From positions 1-63,985 of the forward strand of contig NZ_PPCG01000021.1 of NCBI RefSeq assembly GCF_002913745.1: a DNA stretch of 63,985 bases, written 5' to 3'. This DNA is from Campylobacter concisus (GTDB lineage Bacteria > Campylobacterota > Campylobacteria > Campylobacterales > Campylobacteraceae). A model generated the notes under the pieces. The model saw only the letters and a program-made list of their open reading frames with translations. It did no database searches and was not told the origin of the DNA. This document shows positions 16,766 through 24,969 of the stretch, in pieces (the stretch's first letter is position 1; every line of letters starts with the position of its first letter). The position numbers and the translations under genes are program-made.

Positions 16766-18039
16766 TTTGGTGTTCTGTTTGTCTCTCCAACGTAGAGCTG
16801 TCTTGGACGGACGATCTTTATAGTGTCTTGCTCTTTTAGCTCGATCCACTGACTGATCCAGCCTGGCGTCCTGCCGATCACGAAGATAACGGCAAACATA
16901 TTATTTGGTATGCCAAGCGCTTTTAGGATGAGCCCTGAGTGAAAATCAACATTTGGATATAAATTTCTACTTACAAAGTAGTCGTCATTTAGCGCGATCT
17001 CTTCGATGCGGTTGGCGATCTTGATAAGCTCTGAGTTAATGCCGATCTCATCCATCAGCTGATCTCTCATCTTTTTAAGCACCTTTGCGCGCGGGTCAAA
17101 GTTTTTATAGACCCTGTGACCAAAACCCATTAGCCTAAATGGATCGTTCTTATCCTTTGCTCTAGCGATGTATTTATCGACGTTTGCGACCGAGCCGATC
17201 TCTTCAAGCTGACGGATGACGCCCTCGTTTGCTCCGCCATGAGCCCAGCCCCAAAGTGCGCCGATGCCTGCACTTATACATGCGTATGGGTGCGCGTGCG
17301 TAGAGCCAACTGTCCTAACAGTCGTAGTCGAGGCATTTTGCTCGTGGTCTGCGTGGAGCATAAAGACCGTGTCAAGCGCCTTTATCTCGATAGGCTTAAG
17401 ATCGACGTGCTCGTATGGATAACCCCTCATCATGTAGAGGAAATTTTCAGTAAAGCCACGATCTAAATTTGGATATATAATAGGAAGACCGCGTGAGTAG
17501 CGGTAGCTAAAGGCCGCTATCGTTGGGATTTTAGCGATTATCCTCATAGCCATCTCGTGATACTCTTCAGGCTTGTCCATATTTAGGTGGTCTGAGTAAA
17601 AGGCACTTAGTGCAGAGACTGCCGCTTGCAAGATCGCCATAGGGTGCGCCTTGTCTGGAAATGCATCAAAAAGCTTCATCATTCCCTCGTGTATGAAGCT
17701 CCTTTTTTTGAGCTCATCTTTAAAACCCTTGTATTGCTCGCTCGTTGGTAGCTCTTTGTTTAAAAGCAGGTAGGCAACGTCTAAAAATGTCTTATTTTCA
17801 GCCAGATAGGCGATGTCGTAGCCCCTATACATTAGCTCGCCCTTTAGGCCATCGATGTAGGTTATGGCTGAGCGGCACATCGCAGTTGAGGTGTAGCCCC
17901 TGTCAAAAGTAAACATCCCAGTGTCACTAAAGAAGGTCGATATGTCGATGACATCTGGCCCCATCGTGCCTTTTAGGATAGGAAATTCATAGCTTTTTCC
18001 AGTTCGGTTATCGATTAGTGTGGCTGTATTTGATGACAT
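16762..18039 (-). CDS. gltA: Citrate synthase
   Basis: The 425-aa protein is a type II (NADH-regulated, hexameric type) citrate synthase joining oxaloacetate and acetyl-CoA. It shows GLKGELMYRGYDI, AMAILQAAVSAL-type helices, the catalytic HADHEQNASTTTVR segment, GWAHGGANEGV with a catalytic His, and GFGHRVYKNFDPRAKVLK with the CoA/substrate-binding residues; the catalytic Asp lies in NVDFHSGL. The N-terminal part (about 1-50) is the small beta domain typical of Gram-negative enzymes. It overlaps cysQ by 4 nt and follows the antiporter gene by 2 nt. Confidence 0.97.
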   Translation of the reverse strand: MSSNTATLIDNRTGKSYEFPILKGTMGPDVIDISTFFSDTGMFTFDRGYTSTAMCRSAITYIDGLKGELMYRGYDIAYLAENKTFLDVAYLLLNKELPTSEQYKGFKDELKKRSFIHEGMMKLFDAFPDKAHPMAILQAAVSALSAFYSDHLNMDKPEEYHEMAMRIIAKIPTIAAFSYRYSRGLPIIYPNLDRGFTENFLYMMRGYPYEHVDLKPIEIKALDTVFMLHADHEQNASTTTVRTVGSTHAHPYACISAGIGALWGWAHGGANEGVIRQLEEIGSVANVDKYIARAKDKNDPFRLMGFGHRVYKNFDPRAKVLKKMRDQLMDEIGINSELIKIANRIEEIALNDDYFVSRNLYPNVDFHSGLILKALGIPNNMFAVIFVIGRTPGWISQWIELKEQDTIKIVRPRQLYVGETNRTPK

Positions 18040-18041
18040 TT

Positions 18042-19205
18042 TTACTCCTTGCTTTTTGATTGCATTAAAATTTTGATGATTATAGCTCCTATTATAGCTT
18101 GTGCGAGGCTTGCTAGGATGAAAGATGAGTAAGAATAGTCACTTATCTCGCCTGATTTGTGTGCGATAGTAGCAACTGCGATCAAAAGAGTGAGTGGCAT
18201 AGACTGCGAAATGGCAAATAAAAATATCCCTCTAAAGCCAAGCTTACCCAAAAAGAGCAAACTAGATACAACCCTCGTGCCAAGCATCGCTAAAAATATA
18301 AAAACAGCATCCTTTATCACTTCGCTAGATCCTAGGTTGGAAAGCTTAAAAGTAGAGCCTATGTGGATGAAAAATATCGGCACCAAAAAGCCAAATCCAA
18401 AGCTTGAAAGCTTGTGCGGCAAGTCCTTTTTGTGATCAAAAAATGTCGTGATAAACATACCTGCGATAAACGCACCAAAGGCAACCTCTAAATTTAAATA
18501 TAGCATCAAAGCTATCATCGTGAAAAATACCGCGATGCAAAGCCTGATGTCCTTCTCGTCCTTGTCATAGTGTGGCATAAGCACCACTTTAAGCCCCGGA
18601 TACCACCAAAAAAGCACGTCCAAAATTTTAAAGCTAAGCACGCTGATAACCAAAAATAGGATCAAATAGCCAATCGTTAGCCATAAATTTATGCTCGCTC
18701 CAAACTGCAAGTAAGCAGCGGTAAATGTTAGAAGCGTGATGCTTAAAAGCTCGCCGATAGTTGCTATTAGCATGCTTAAATTTAGCCACTCTTGCTGCTT
18801 GCCGTACTCCTTAAATAGCGTAAATATCATACCAACGGCCATTATCGGGATGATGATGATGTAAAGCAGGCTAAGCTCAAACCCCAGCGTCAAAGCCGTG
18901 GCTAGAGCGTAGACGAGCGTTAGATAGATGAGCCCAAGGCGCAAAATTTTACGGTCGATGTTGATGAGCATCCTAAGATCGATCTCCATGCCAGCTAGAA
19001 ACATTAAAAAGAAAAAGCCAACTTCACTGATGAGCTTAAACATCTCGTTTTCTCCGACAACTCCGATGTAGCCGGCAACCGCTCCAAGTAGTATCTCAGC
19101 AGGTGCGACTGGTATGCGTAAAATTTTAGAAATATAAGGCGAAGCAAAGACGATAAATGCCAAAACGACAAGGATGCTAAGCTCGCTTGCTTGGTGTAAC
19201 TGCAA
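18042..19205 (-). CDS. CPA2-type cation:proton antiporter
   Basis: The 387-aa protein has about 12 hydrophobic helices and the family features IPVAPAEILLGAVAGYIG (helix 2), EVGFFFLMFLAGMEIDLRML (helix 3), GEL in the middle and a FGAFIAGMFITT helix. This is the membrane half of Kef/NhaS-type Na+(K+)/H+ antiporters; the cytoplasmic RCK/TrkA domain of KefB/KefC is absent. It would regulate internal pH or monovalent cations. It sits 2 nt upstream of gltA and is probably co-transcribed with it. Confidence 0.87.
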   Translation of the reverse strand: MQLHQASELSILVVLAFIVFASPYISKILRIPVAPAEILLGAVAGYIGVVGENEMFKLISEVGFFFLMFLAGMEIDLRMLINIDRKILRLGLIYLTLVYALATALTLGFELSLLYIIIIPIMAVGMIFTLFKEYGKQQEWLNLSMLIATIGELLSITLLTFTAAYLQFGASINLWLTIGYLILFLVISVLSFKILDVLFWWYPGLKVVLMPHYDKDEKDIRLCIAVFFTMIALMLYLNLEVAFGAFIAGMFITTFFDHKKDLPHKLSSFGFGFLVPIFFIHIGSTFKLSNLGSSEVIKDAVFIFLAMLGTRVVSSLLFLGKLGFRGIFLFAISQSMPLTLLIAVATIAHKSGEISDYSYSSFILASLAQAIIGAIIIKILMQSKSKE

Positions 19206-19321
19206 AAAGATCCTTAAAATAAAAATGCCTGATTGTATAAAAAGCTTTGTTATTTTTTGATTAAGCTAAGCGAAATTTGGGCAAAATGGCGGCTATTTTT
19301 AGAAATTTGGAGTGAAATTTT

Positions 19322-19804
19322 ATGCGTAAATTTAGCCTTTTTGTTTTGCTGTTTTTTGGTCTCTTTTCTTTGGCAGATGAGCTAAGCTTGGTTGAGAGTT
19401 TTAGGTTTGATGGGAGCACATTTTATAAAAAGCAAGTGGTTAAAAATGAGAGCTTTTACTTTTTAAAAAACGAAAACATGGACGAGCACTTTGCCTCGTT
19501 TAGAGTAAAGTTTAACAAAGATGTCAAGACAAAAAGTGAGCTAGAGGAGCTAAAAAAGGCTCTTAAGCAAGATAAAAATGTGCTTTATAGCGAAGAAAAT
19601 GATCAAATTTTAGCTCTTATAAAAGATGAAACTAAGAGCAAAAATATAGAAATAATCCACTTTTTGCTTAAAAAAGATGGAGTCTTGATACTTTCATATG
19701 AGAGAATTTACGATCCAAAAACCTTGGCAGATGCGCTCAAACCAGTGCTTTTAAGCGAAGCTAGAAATTTTATGCTGCAGATGCCAAAGATAGAAGCTAG
19801 GTAG
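19322..19804 (+). CDS. Secreted hypothetical protein
   Basis: The 160-aa product has a signal peptide (MRKFSLFVLLFFGLFSLA) and a lysine- and glutamate-rich mature part with no motif I can name. A periplasmic location is likely. It is a single gene with an upstream AT-rich promoter region (19206-19321) shared divergently with the antiporter, and is followed by a long repeat-bearing intergenic region. Confidence 0.6.
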   Translation: MRKFSLFVLLFFGLFSLADELSLVESFRFDGSTFYKKQVVKNESFYFLKNENMDEHFASFRVKFNKDVKTKSELEELKKALKQDKNVLYSEENDQILALIKDETKSKNIEIIHFLLKKDGVLILSYERIYDPKTLADALKPVLLSEARNFMLQMPKIEAR

Positions 19805-19807
19805 AGA

Positions 19808-19834
19808 GGTGCATGTGGCAAAGCACTGCATGGA
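19808..19834. repeat. Fragment of module-2 repeat tail
   Basis: The segment contains GCATGTGGCAAAGCACTGCATG, which resembles the terminal hairpin of repeat module 2 (compare GCATGCAATAGTG..CACTGCATGC near 21683-21709). It sits directly upstream of a module-1 copy, the same order seen at 21597-21841. Confidence 0.5.
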
Positions 19835-19857
19835 GTTTGTTTTTAGAAAATTCTGAC

Positions 19858-19969
19858 AAATTTTAAAATTTCATGAGCGAGTAATTTCGGCTCTAAAATT
19901 TGAGCTAAGCAATAAGCGAAGCCAAATTTTAGTAGTCAATTCTTGCGAGTGAATGAAGTTTTAAAATTT
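19858..19969 (+). repeat. Dispersed palindromic repeat, module 1, copy A
   Basis: A 112-nt noncoding element is bounded by AAATTTTAAAATTTC and GTTTTAAAATTT, whose ends are inverted (AAATTTTAAAA..TTCAT on both strands). Inside are a conserved GAGTAATTTCGGCT, a 10-bp stem CTAAAATTTG (19893-19902) pairing perfectly with CAAATTTTAG (19923-19932), and TAGTCAATTCTTGCGAGTGAAT. Other copies are at 21448, 21730 and, inverted, at 38368. It has no coding potential. Confidence 0.9.
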
Positions 19970-20009
19970 ACAAAAAGATTTTTAGAAATTTAATGTTTCG
20001 TTTTTATCC

Positions 20010-20123
20010 AAAAGGGAGACAAGGGGACTTGAATTACGAAGCCGTCCACTTATCTCCCTTTAGATCCCACAATCCCCTCGCACGTTCAAAGTGCATGCGA
20101 TAGCGCTTTGCGCCGCATGTGGT
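20010..20123 (+). repeat. Dispersed repeat, module 2, copy A
   Basis: This element begins AAAAGGGAGACAAGGGGACTT. Its first hairpin pairs AAAGGGAGACAAGGGGAC (20011-20028) with the segment 20044-20061 at 16 of 18 positions. It continues through a C-rich strand (CCCCTCGCACGTT) to a second hairpin, CATGCGATAGCGC pairing with GCGCCGCATG near 20094-20119. A close copy is at 21597-21714 and a fragment at 38514-38548. Together with copy A of module 1 it fills the 364-bp gap between the secreted hypothetical gene and crcB. Confidence 0.85.
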
Positions 20124-20168
20124 TAAGAAAATCTAGCAAAATTTAAGCTCTACTAAATTTGCAAGCTC

Positions 20169-20522
20169 TCACAAATTCTTACCAAGCAAAATGCCAAGAT
20201 AGCTTGCGATCAGGCAAAGGATAATGTTTAAAAATATATTTAAAAAGCCTTTTACGAGTTCGCCTTCTAGTAAAAATTTAACGCTATCAAGGCTAAAGCT
20301 TGAAAATGTGGTAAAGCCACCAAGTATGCCAACGGCTAAGAAAACCCTCACGCTTTGGCTTAAATTTAAGCAAAATAAAATGCCGATAATGAAGCTGCCA
20401 AGCACATTTACGCCAAGTGTGGTTAGCGGAAAGTGGCTAAATTTTAGCAGCTCTCCAGCTAAAAACCTACATCCAGCTCCGATAAAGCCCCCAAGCCCGG
20501 CAAAAAGCAAATTGACAAGCAT
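20169..20522 (-). CDS. crcB: Fluoride channel CrcB/Fluc
   Basis: The 117-aa protein has four hydrophobic helices and the Fluc signatures GGFIGAGCRFLAG near residue 11, GVNVLGSFIIGIL near 38 and GILGGFTTFSSFSLD near 70. It forms dual-topology dimers that export fluoride. Its start codon shares a nucleotide with the bioB stop, so it is co-transcribed with biotin synthase. The bioB-crcB pair lies between two clusters of the dispersed repeat. Confidence 0.95.
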   Translation of the reverse strand: MLVNLLFAGLGGFIGAGCRFLAGELLKFSHFPLTTLGVNVLGSFIIGILFCLNLSQSVRVFLAVGILGGFTTFSSFSLDSVKFLLEGELVKGFLNIFLNIILCLIASYLGILLGKNL

Positions 20523-21361
20523 TAGTGGCAGATACTTGCAAAGCTAAAACCGCGCTTTGTAAGCTCCTCGATGTCCTTGCTCGCCTTCTCGCCCTTTGCG
20601 GTGAGGTAGTCGCCTATCACGATAGCGTCTGCGCCATTTTCGAAGATCTCGTACTGCCTCTCGCCCAATATCTTCTCCCTGCCGCCAGCTATCATGACCC
20701 TAGTTTCTGGCAGCGCGCTTTTGGTTTCGCGCACGATTTTTAGGGCTTCATCTGCGCTAAGAGGCGGCAGATCAAGCCTTAGTGCGTCACTTTTTATGAA
20801 AAAATTTATAGGCGACGAAAACGGCTCAAGCTCTTTTAGGCTAGCTCTAAAGCTCACCCTATCAGCCTCGCTCTCGCCAACGCCGTAAATGCCGCCAGTG
20901 CAAAGCATGAGCCCAGCCTTTTTTGCGTCTAAATTTGTCTGATATCTCTCGTCCCAAGAATGCGTTGTGCAGATTTTGGGGAAATATTCGCGGCTAGTTT
21001 CTAGGTTGTGGTTGTAGCTAAAAACGCCAGCATTTTTGAGTTCACAAAGCTGCTCGTAAGTTGCCATACCGTTACATGCGATGAGCATCAAATTTGGTAC
21101 TTCTTTATGCACAGCTCTTGCTAAAGAAGCGATGTAGTCGGTCTTTTTGTCATTTAGTCTAGCGCCACTTGTGACTAAACAAAAGCCAAGGGCGTGGTTT
21201 TTATAAGCCATTTTGGCCTCGTCCACCACCTGCTGCACGCTTTTTTCTTTAAATTTTGTGATATCAGCGCCAGCTTTGGCACTTTGCGTGCAATAGGCGC
21301 AGTCCTCAGCGCAGTTTCCCTGAGTGATGGAGCATATCGCACAAAGCATAATCGTTTTCAT
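20522..21361 (-). CDS. bioB: Biotin synthase BioB
   Basis: The radical SAM enzyme inserts sulfur into dethiobiotin. The radical SAM cysteines are C17-x3-C21-x2-C24 (CAEDCAYC), followed by QSAKAGADITKFKEKS; the NHNLETSREYFPKICTTHSWDERYQT segment with auxiliary-cluster cysteines and a MIAGGRE segment follow. At 279 aa it lacks the N-terminal and C-terminal extensions of E. coli BioB, as in other Campylobacter. It is transcribed with crcB. Other bio genes are not in the window. Confidence 0.95.
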   Translation of the reverse strand: MKTIMLCAICSITQGNCAEDCAYCTQSAKAGADITKFKEKSVQQVVDEAKMAYKNHALGFCLVTSGARLNDKKTDYIASLARAVHKEVPNLMLIACNGMATYEQLCELKNAGVFSYNHNLETSREYFPKICTTHSWDERYQTNLDAKKAGLMLCTGGIYGVGESEADRVSFRASLKELEPFSSPINFFIKSDALRLDLPPLSADEALKIVRETKSALPETRVMIAGGREKILGERQYEIFENGADAIVIGDYLTAKGEKASKDIEELTKRGFSFASICH

Positions 21362-21447
21362 TTTTTATCCTTTTTTGGGGAGCATTATAGCTTTGGTAGG
21401 TTTAAAATTTAAGTAGAGTGGTTTGTTATTTTGCAAAAACTATACTA

Positions 21448-21556
21448 AATTTTAAAATTTCATGAACGAGTAATTTCGGCTCTGATTTTAGTGGCAAGCC
21501 TTGCGAGACCTAAAATCAGTAGTCAATTCTTGCGAGTGATGGAATTTTAAAAATTT
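21448..21556 (+). repeat. Dispersed palindromic repeat, module 1, copy B (variant stem)
   Basis: The ends and the conserved GAGTAATTTCGGCT and TAGTCAATTCTTGCGAGTG boxes match copy A. The central stem differs: CTGATTTTAG (21482-21491) pairs perfectly with CTAAAATCAG (21510-21519) around an 18-nt loop. Sequence change with full retention of pairing indicates selection for structure. Confidence 0.9.
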
Positions 21557-21596
21557 GTAAGAATAGCTTGATTAAATTTGTAAATTTCTTTTTATC

Positions 21597-21714
21597 AAAA
21601 GGGAGACAAGGGGACTTAAATTACGAAGTCCGTCCTCTTATCCCCCTTTTTAAATCCCCCAAACCCCTCGCACGTTAGAGGGGCATGCAATAGTGCTAAC
21701 GCACTGCATGCGAC
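21597..21714 (+). repeat. Dispersed repeat, module 2, copy B
   Basis: This is a near match to 20010-20123: AAAAGGGAGACAAGGGGACTT, ATTACGAAG, TCCGTCC, CCCCTCGCACGTTAGAGGGG, then a terminal hairpin GCATGCAATAGTG..CACTGCATGC. It lies between module-1 copies B and C, giving the order module 1 - module 2 - module 1. With them it accounts for most of the gene-free stretch 21362-21894. Confidence 0.85.
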
Positions 21715-21729
21715 TTAAAAAGCTCTGAA

Positions 21730-21841
21730 AAATTTTAAAATTTCATGAACGAGTAATTTCGGCTCTAAAATTTGAGCTAAGCTGTGAGCGAAGCCAAATT
21801 TTAGTAGTCAATTCTTGCGAGTGAATGCAATTTTAAAATTT
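21730..21841 (+). repeat. Dispersed palindromic repeat, module 1, copy C
   Basis: This copy is nearly identical to copy A, with the stem CTAAAATTTG (21765-21774) and CAAATTTTAG (21795-21804). It lies 3' to module 2 copy B and ends shortly before the stop codon of the leucine-rich-repeat gene. Confidence 0.9.
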
Positions 21842-21894
21842 GCCTAAAACTATCAAATTTACTGCAAGTCTGGCAAAAATTTAATTTTACAGCA

Positions 21895-22614
21895 TCATCT
21901 TTTCTTATAAATTTCCGCTCTCTCTTTTAAAAGCCCTGTTTTTAAATTTGGCAAAGCGCTAAGCTCGTCAAAAAGTCCAAAAAGTGCGTGCTGTGGTGGC
22001 AGGCTGAGGTGAGTGAGGAATTTTAGAGATAAAATAGGCGAGTAGTCCTTGCTTTTTAGCCTAGCCACCAAGATCACAAGGCTGGTTAGCCCAGGCATCT
22101 GGCGCAAAAACTCTAAGCTTTCGATGTGGATAAATTTAGGCGAAAGTCCGTCTCCGCTGATCTCTAGGCTCTTTAAATTTTGCAAATTTGAAAGCGCAGA
22201 GTAGTCACTTATCTTTTGAAAATTCTCCACCGCAAGGCTTTCAAGTCCAGTAAGTGTCGCAACCGGTGCGATGCTTTTTACGCTGGCTCCAGAGCCTACA
22301 AAAAGGCTCTTTAGACTAGAAAGATTTGCCAGCGCATCAAGGCTCTCATACGAGCCCCATTTGATGTGAAGGCTCTTTAAATTTCTTTGGCAGCACACCG
22401 CATCAAAGAGCTCTTGAGGCATTTTGGTGCAAAAGTTAAGCTCATCAAATGCCTCTTGCTCGCTTCTTAAAAAGTCGCACCACTCATCAAGCACCGCTCT
22501 TTTTTGCTTGGCGGTTTTATACTGCGGCGTGAAGCTATCCCCTAGCTGCGTGCAGTTTATCACAAGGCTCTTTTGCCCTTTATACTGGCTAACTTCTATG
22601 ATGGTGTCAGGCAT
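21895..22614 (-). CDS. Leucine-rich-repeat protein
   Basis: The 239-aa protein has no signal peptide. From about residue 75 it carries irregular leucine-rich repeats of 22-24 residues (NLKSLHIKWGSYESLDALANL, SLKSLFVGSGASVKSIAPV, GLESLAVENF, NLKSLEISG, GLTSLVI, FLTHLSLP). These resemble internalin-like or SDS22-like LRR ladders, which mediate protein binding. The N-terminal 70 residues contain a DEWCDFLRSEQEAFDELNFC segment of unknown type. The partner is unknown. It lies against the repeat cluster at 21448-21841 and on the same strand as bioB. Confidence 0.7.
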   Translation of the reverse strand: MPDTIIEVSQYKGQKSLVINCTQLGDSFTPQYKTAKQKRAVLDEWCDFLRSEQEAFDELNFCTKMPQELFDAVCCQRNLKSLHIKWGSYESLDALANLSSLKSLFVGSGASVKSIAPVATLTGLESLAVENFQKISDYSALSNLQNLKSLEISGDGLSPKFIHIESLEFLRQMPGLTSLVILVARLKSKDYSPILSLKFLTHLSLPPQHALFGLFDELSALPNLKTGLLKERAEIYKKR

Positions 22615-22673
22615 TTAAAGTCCAAATTTATAAGCCAAATTTAGGCTCAGGGGCTTAAATTTAGCTAGAAATT

Positions 22674-24788
22674 TTAATTTTCAGAGATAAGCGTCTTTTT
22701 CTTACACTTTGTGCACTCTATAAAAGTGCCTTTTTTTAGCTCTTTTTTAATCATATCGCCGCCGCATTCATCGCATTTTTGCGCGACTGGCTCGTAGTTT
22801 GAGATGAAGTCGCATTTTGGATAGTTGGCACATCCATAGAATTTACCGCGCCTGCTAAATCTCTCGACGATCTCGCCGCCACATTTTGGACATGGCACCT
22901 CAAGCTTTTTAAGCTCACGTTTTGGCTTAGCTGCCGTTGCAGAGCCAGTTTCTGCACTCTTTTCATTATCTTTTGCGACATTTCTTGAGTATTTGCATTT
23001 TGGGAAATTTGAGCAAGCGATAAATTCGCCGTATCTGCCCTTTCTAAGCACTAGCTCGCTTCCGCACTCTGGGCACTTCTCGCCGATCGGAGTGGCTGTT
23101 TTTAGGCTTTTTATGCCAGTTTTGCCAGCGCTTATTTTTTCCATAAATGGATAGTAAAAGTCGCTTAGCACCTTTTGCCAGTCAGCCTTGTCAAGTGCGA
23201 TCTCATCGAGCTTTTCTTCAAGATGTGAGGTAAATTCGCTATCTACGATGTTGCTAAAGTGCTCCTCCAAAACGCCTATCATACTAAATGCGATCTCGTT
23301 TGGTATGAGCTGCTTTTTCTCGATCCTCACGTAGTCTCTTGATGTTAGCAGCGAGATGGTCGGTGCGTAGGTGCTTGGGCGGCCAATTCCTAGGCTTTCT
23401 AGCTTTTTAACAAGGCCAGCTTCAGAGTACCTGGCTGGCGGCTCGGTGAAGTTTTGCGTGCTTTTTATGCTTTGCAAGCTCATCTCGTCGCCCTTTTTTA
23501 AATTTGGCAAAATTTTATCCTTATCAAGCTCGCCATAAACCTTGTAAAAGCCGTCAAATAGCACCTTTCTGCCGCTTATCTTAAACTCGCCTTTTTCGCT
23601 TGCGACATAGACGTTTTGCGTTTGGCTCACACATGCGCTCATTTGGCAGGCCAAAAATCTATTGTAGATGAGCGTGTAGAGTTTGAGCGCGTCTTTTTCT
23701 AAAAATTTAGCGGCGATTTGCGGTGTGAAGTTTAAATTTGTAGGGCGGATCGCTTCGTGGGCTTCTTGCGCGCCTTTTGAGCTTGTCGTGTAGCTTATCG
23801 CTTTGGCTGGCAAGTACTCTTTGCCGTAGTTTTGAAGGATGTGCTCTCTAGCTGCTACGACGGCCTCTTTGGCTAAATTTAAGCTGTCCGTTCTCATATA
23901 TGTGATCGCACCCATGAAGCCCTCGTTTGTTTGCACGCCCTCATAGAGGCTTTGCGCGATCATCATCGTCTTTTTAGGACTAAAGCCAAGGCGGTTGCTC
24001 GCACTCTGTTGAAGTGTTGAAGTCATAAATGGCGGACTTGGCTGGATCTTTCTATCCTTGCTCTCGATCTCACGGACGCTAAATTTCTCATTTTGTAAAT
24101 TTTCAATGATGTATTTTGCGCGGTCTGGGTTTTGGATAGTTAGCTTTTCGATCTTTTGATTTTCAAATTTAACTAGCTCAGCGTCTAGGTCTTTTTTAAA
24201 AACGGTGTCAATGGTGTAGTATTCAACTGGTTTAAACGCCTGAATTTCACGCTCGCGATCGACTATTATCTTTAGCGCTGCACTTTGCACACGGCCAGCG
24301 CTTAAGCCTTTTTGTATCTTTAAATTTAAAAGCGGGCTTAGCTTGTAGCCAACGATGCGGTCGAGCAAACGCCTTGTTTGCTGGGCATTAACGCTGTTCA
24401 TATCGACATGCCTTGGGCTTTTTAGAGCGTTTTGTATGGCGCTTTTGGTGATCTCGTGAAAGACGATGCGAGGCAGGCTGGTTGGCTCTTTGCCGATGGC
24501 ATTTGCGATGTGAAACGCGATCGCCTCGCCCTCTCTATCCTCATCGGTCGCGAGGTAAATTTCATCTGCACCCTTAGCTAGCTCTTTTATCTCTTTTACG
24601 ATGGCGGAGTGATCGCTACTGATGCGATACTCTGGGGTAAATTTATCATCCTCTATCTTGATGCCAAAGCTCGTTTTTGGCAGGTCTCTGATGTGGCCTT
24701 TTGAGGCGATGACGTTGTAGCTTTTGTCTAAGAAATTCTTGATAGTCTTTGCTTTTGCGGGAGATTCCACGATGATTAAGCTTTTCAT
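22674..24788 (-). CDS. topA: DNA topoisomerase I TopA
   Basis: The type IA topoisomerase relaxes negative supercoils. The Toprim domain is at the N-terminus (IVESPAKAKTIKNFL, then TDEDREGEAIAFHI with the metal-binding acidic residues); the active-site tyrosine lies in GAITYMRTDSLNL near residue 300. Three C-terminal zinc-ribbon repeats follow (CPECG..CSNFPKC, CPKCG..CANYPKC, CDECG..CTKCKK), the last with a shortened form. The length of 704 aa is usual. A 55-bp gap separates it from the next gene on the same strand. Confidence 0.97.
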   Translation of the reverse strand: MKSLIIVESPAKAKTIKNFLDKSYNVIASKGHIRDLPKTSFGIKIEDDKFTPEYRISSDHSAIVKEIKELAKGADEIYLATDEDREGEAIAFHIANAIGKEPTSLPRIVFHEITKSAIQNALKSPRHVDMNSVNAQQTRRLLDRIVGYKLSPLLNLKIQKGLSAGRVQSAALKIIVDREREIQAFKPVEYYTIDTVFKKDLDAELVKFENQKIEKLTIQNPDRAKYIIENLQNEKFSVREIESKDRKIQPSPPFMTSTLQQSASNRLGFSPKKTMMIAQSLYEGVQTNEGFMGAITYMRTDSLNLAKEAVVAAREHILQNYGKEYLPAKAISYTTSSKGAQEAHEAIRPTNLNFTPQIAAKFLEKDALKLYTLIYNRFLACQMSACVSQTQNVYVASEKGEFKISGRKVLFDGFYKVYGELDKDKILPNLKKGDEMSLQSIKSTQNFTEPPARYSEAGLVKKLESLGIGRPSTYAPTISLLTSRDYVRIEKKQLIPNEIAFSMIGVLEEHFSNIVDSEFTSHLEEKLDEIALDKADWQKVLSDFYYPFMEKISAGKTGIKSLKTATPIGEKCPECGSELVLRKGRYGEFIACSNFPKCKYSRNVAKDNEKSAETGSATAAKPKRELKKLEVPCPKCGGEIVERFSRRGKFYGCANYPKCDFISNYEPVAQKCDECGGDMIKKELKKGTFIECTKCKKKTLISEN

Positions 24789-24969
24789 TTATATATAGCC
24801 TTTGAATTTTTTGGCGTAATTGTAGCAGAAATAAAATCGATTAAGTTCATAAACTTTTTTGAATATTTTTAAATGTAATTAAATGTTTATAAAATGTATA
24901 ATTTATGTGAGATTTACTTTTTATCTAAAAGCTAAATTTCTTAAAATATGCCAAAAATTAGGAGCAAAA

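Noticed and set aside
16766-16849. N-terminal extension of cysQ to 16849
   Set aside because: It lies wholly inside gltA and has no family match; the ATG at 16765 gives the usual ATGA coupling and length.
21448-21841. CRISPR array
   Set aside because: There are only two direct copies of module 1 here, separated by another structured module that is itself repeated; no short regular repeat-spacer pattern and no cas genes.
19858-21841. Insertion sequence remnants
   Set aside because: No transposase-like coding sequence or target-site duplication is visible; the repeats look noncoding and structured.
22751-22981. Small minus-strand frame within topA
   Set aside because: It is an out-of-frame shadow of the zinc-ribbon region on the same strand.
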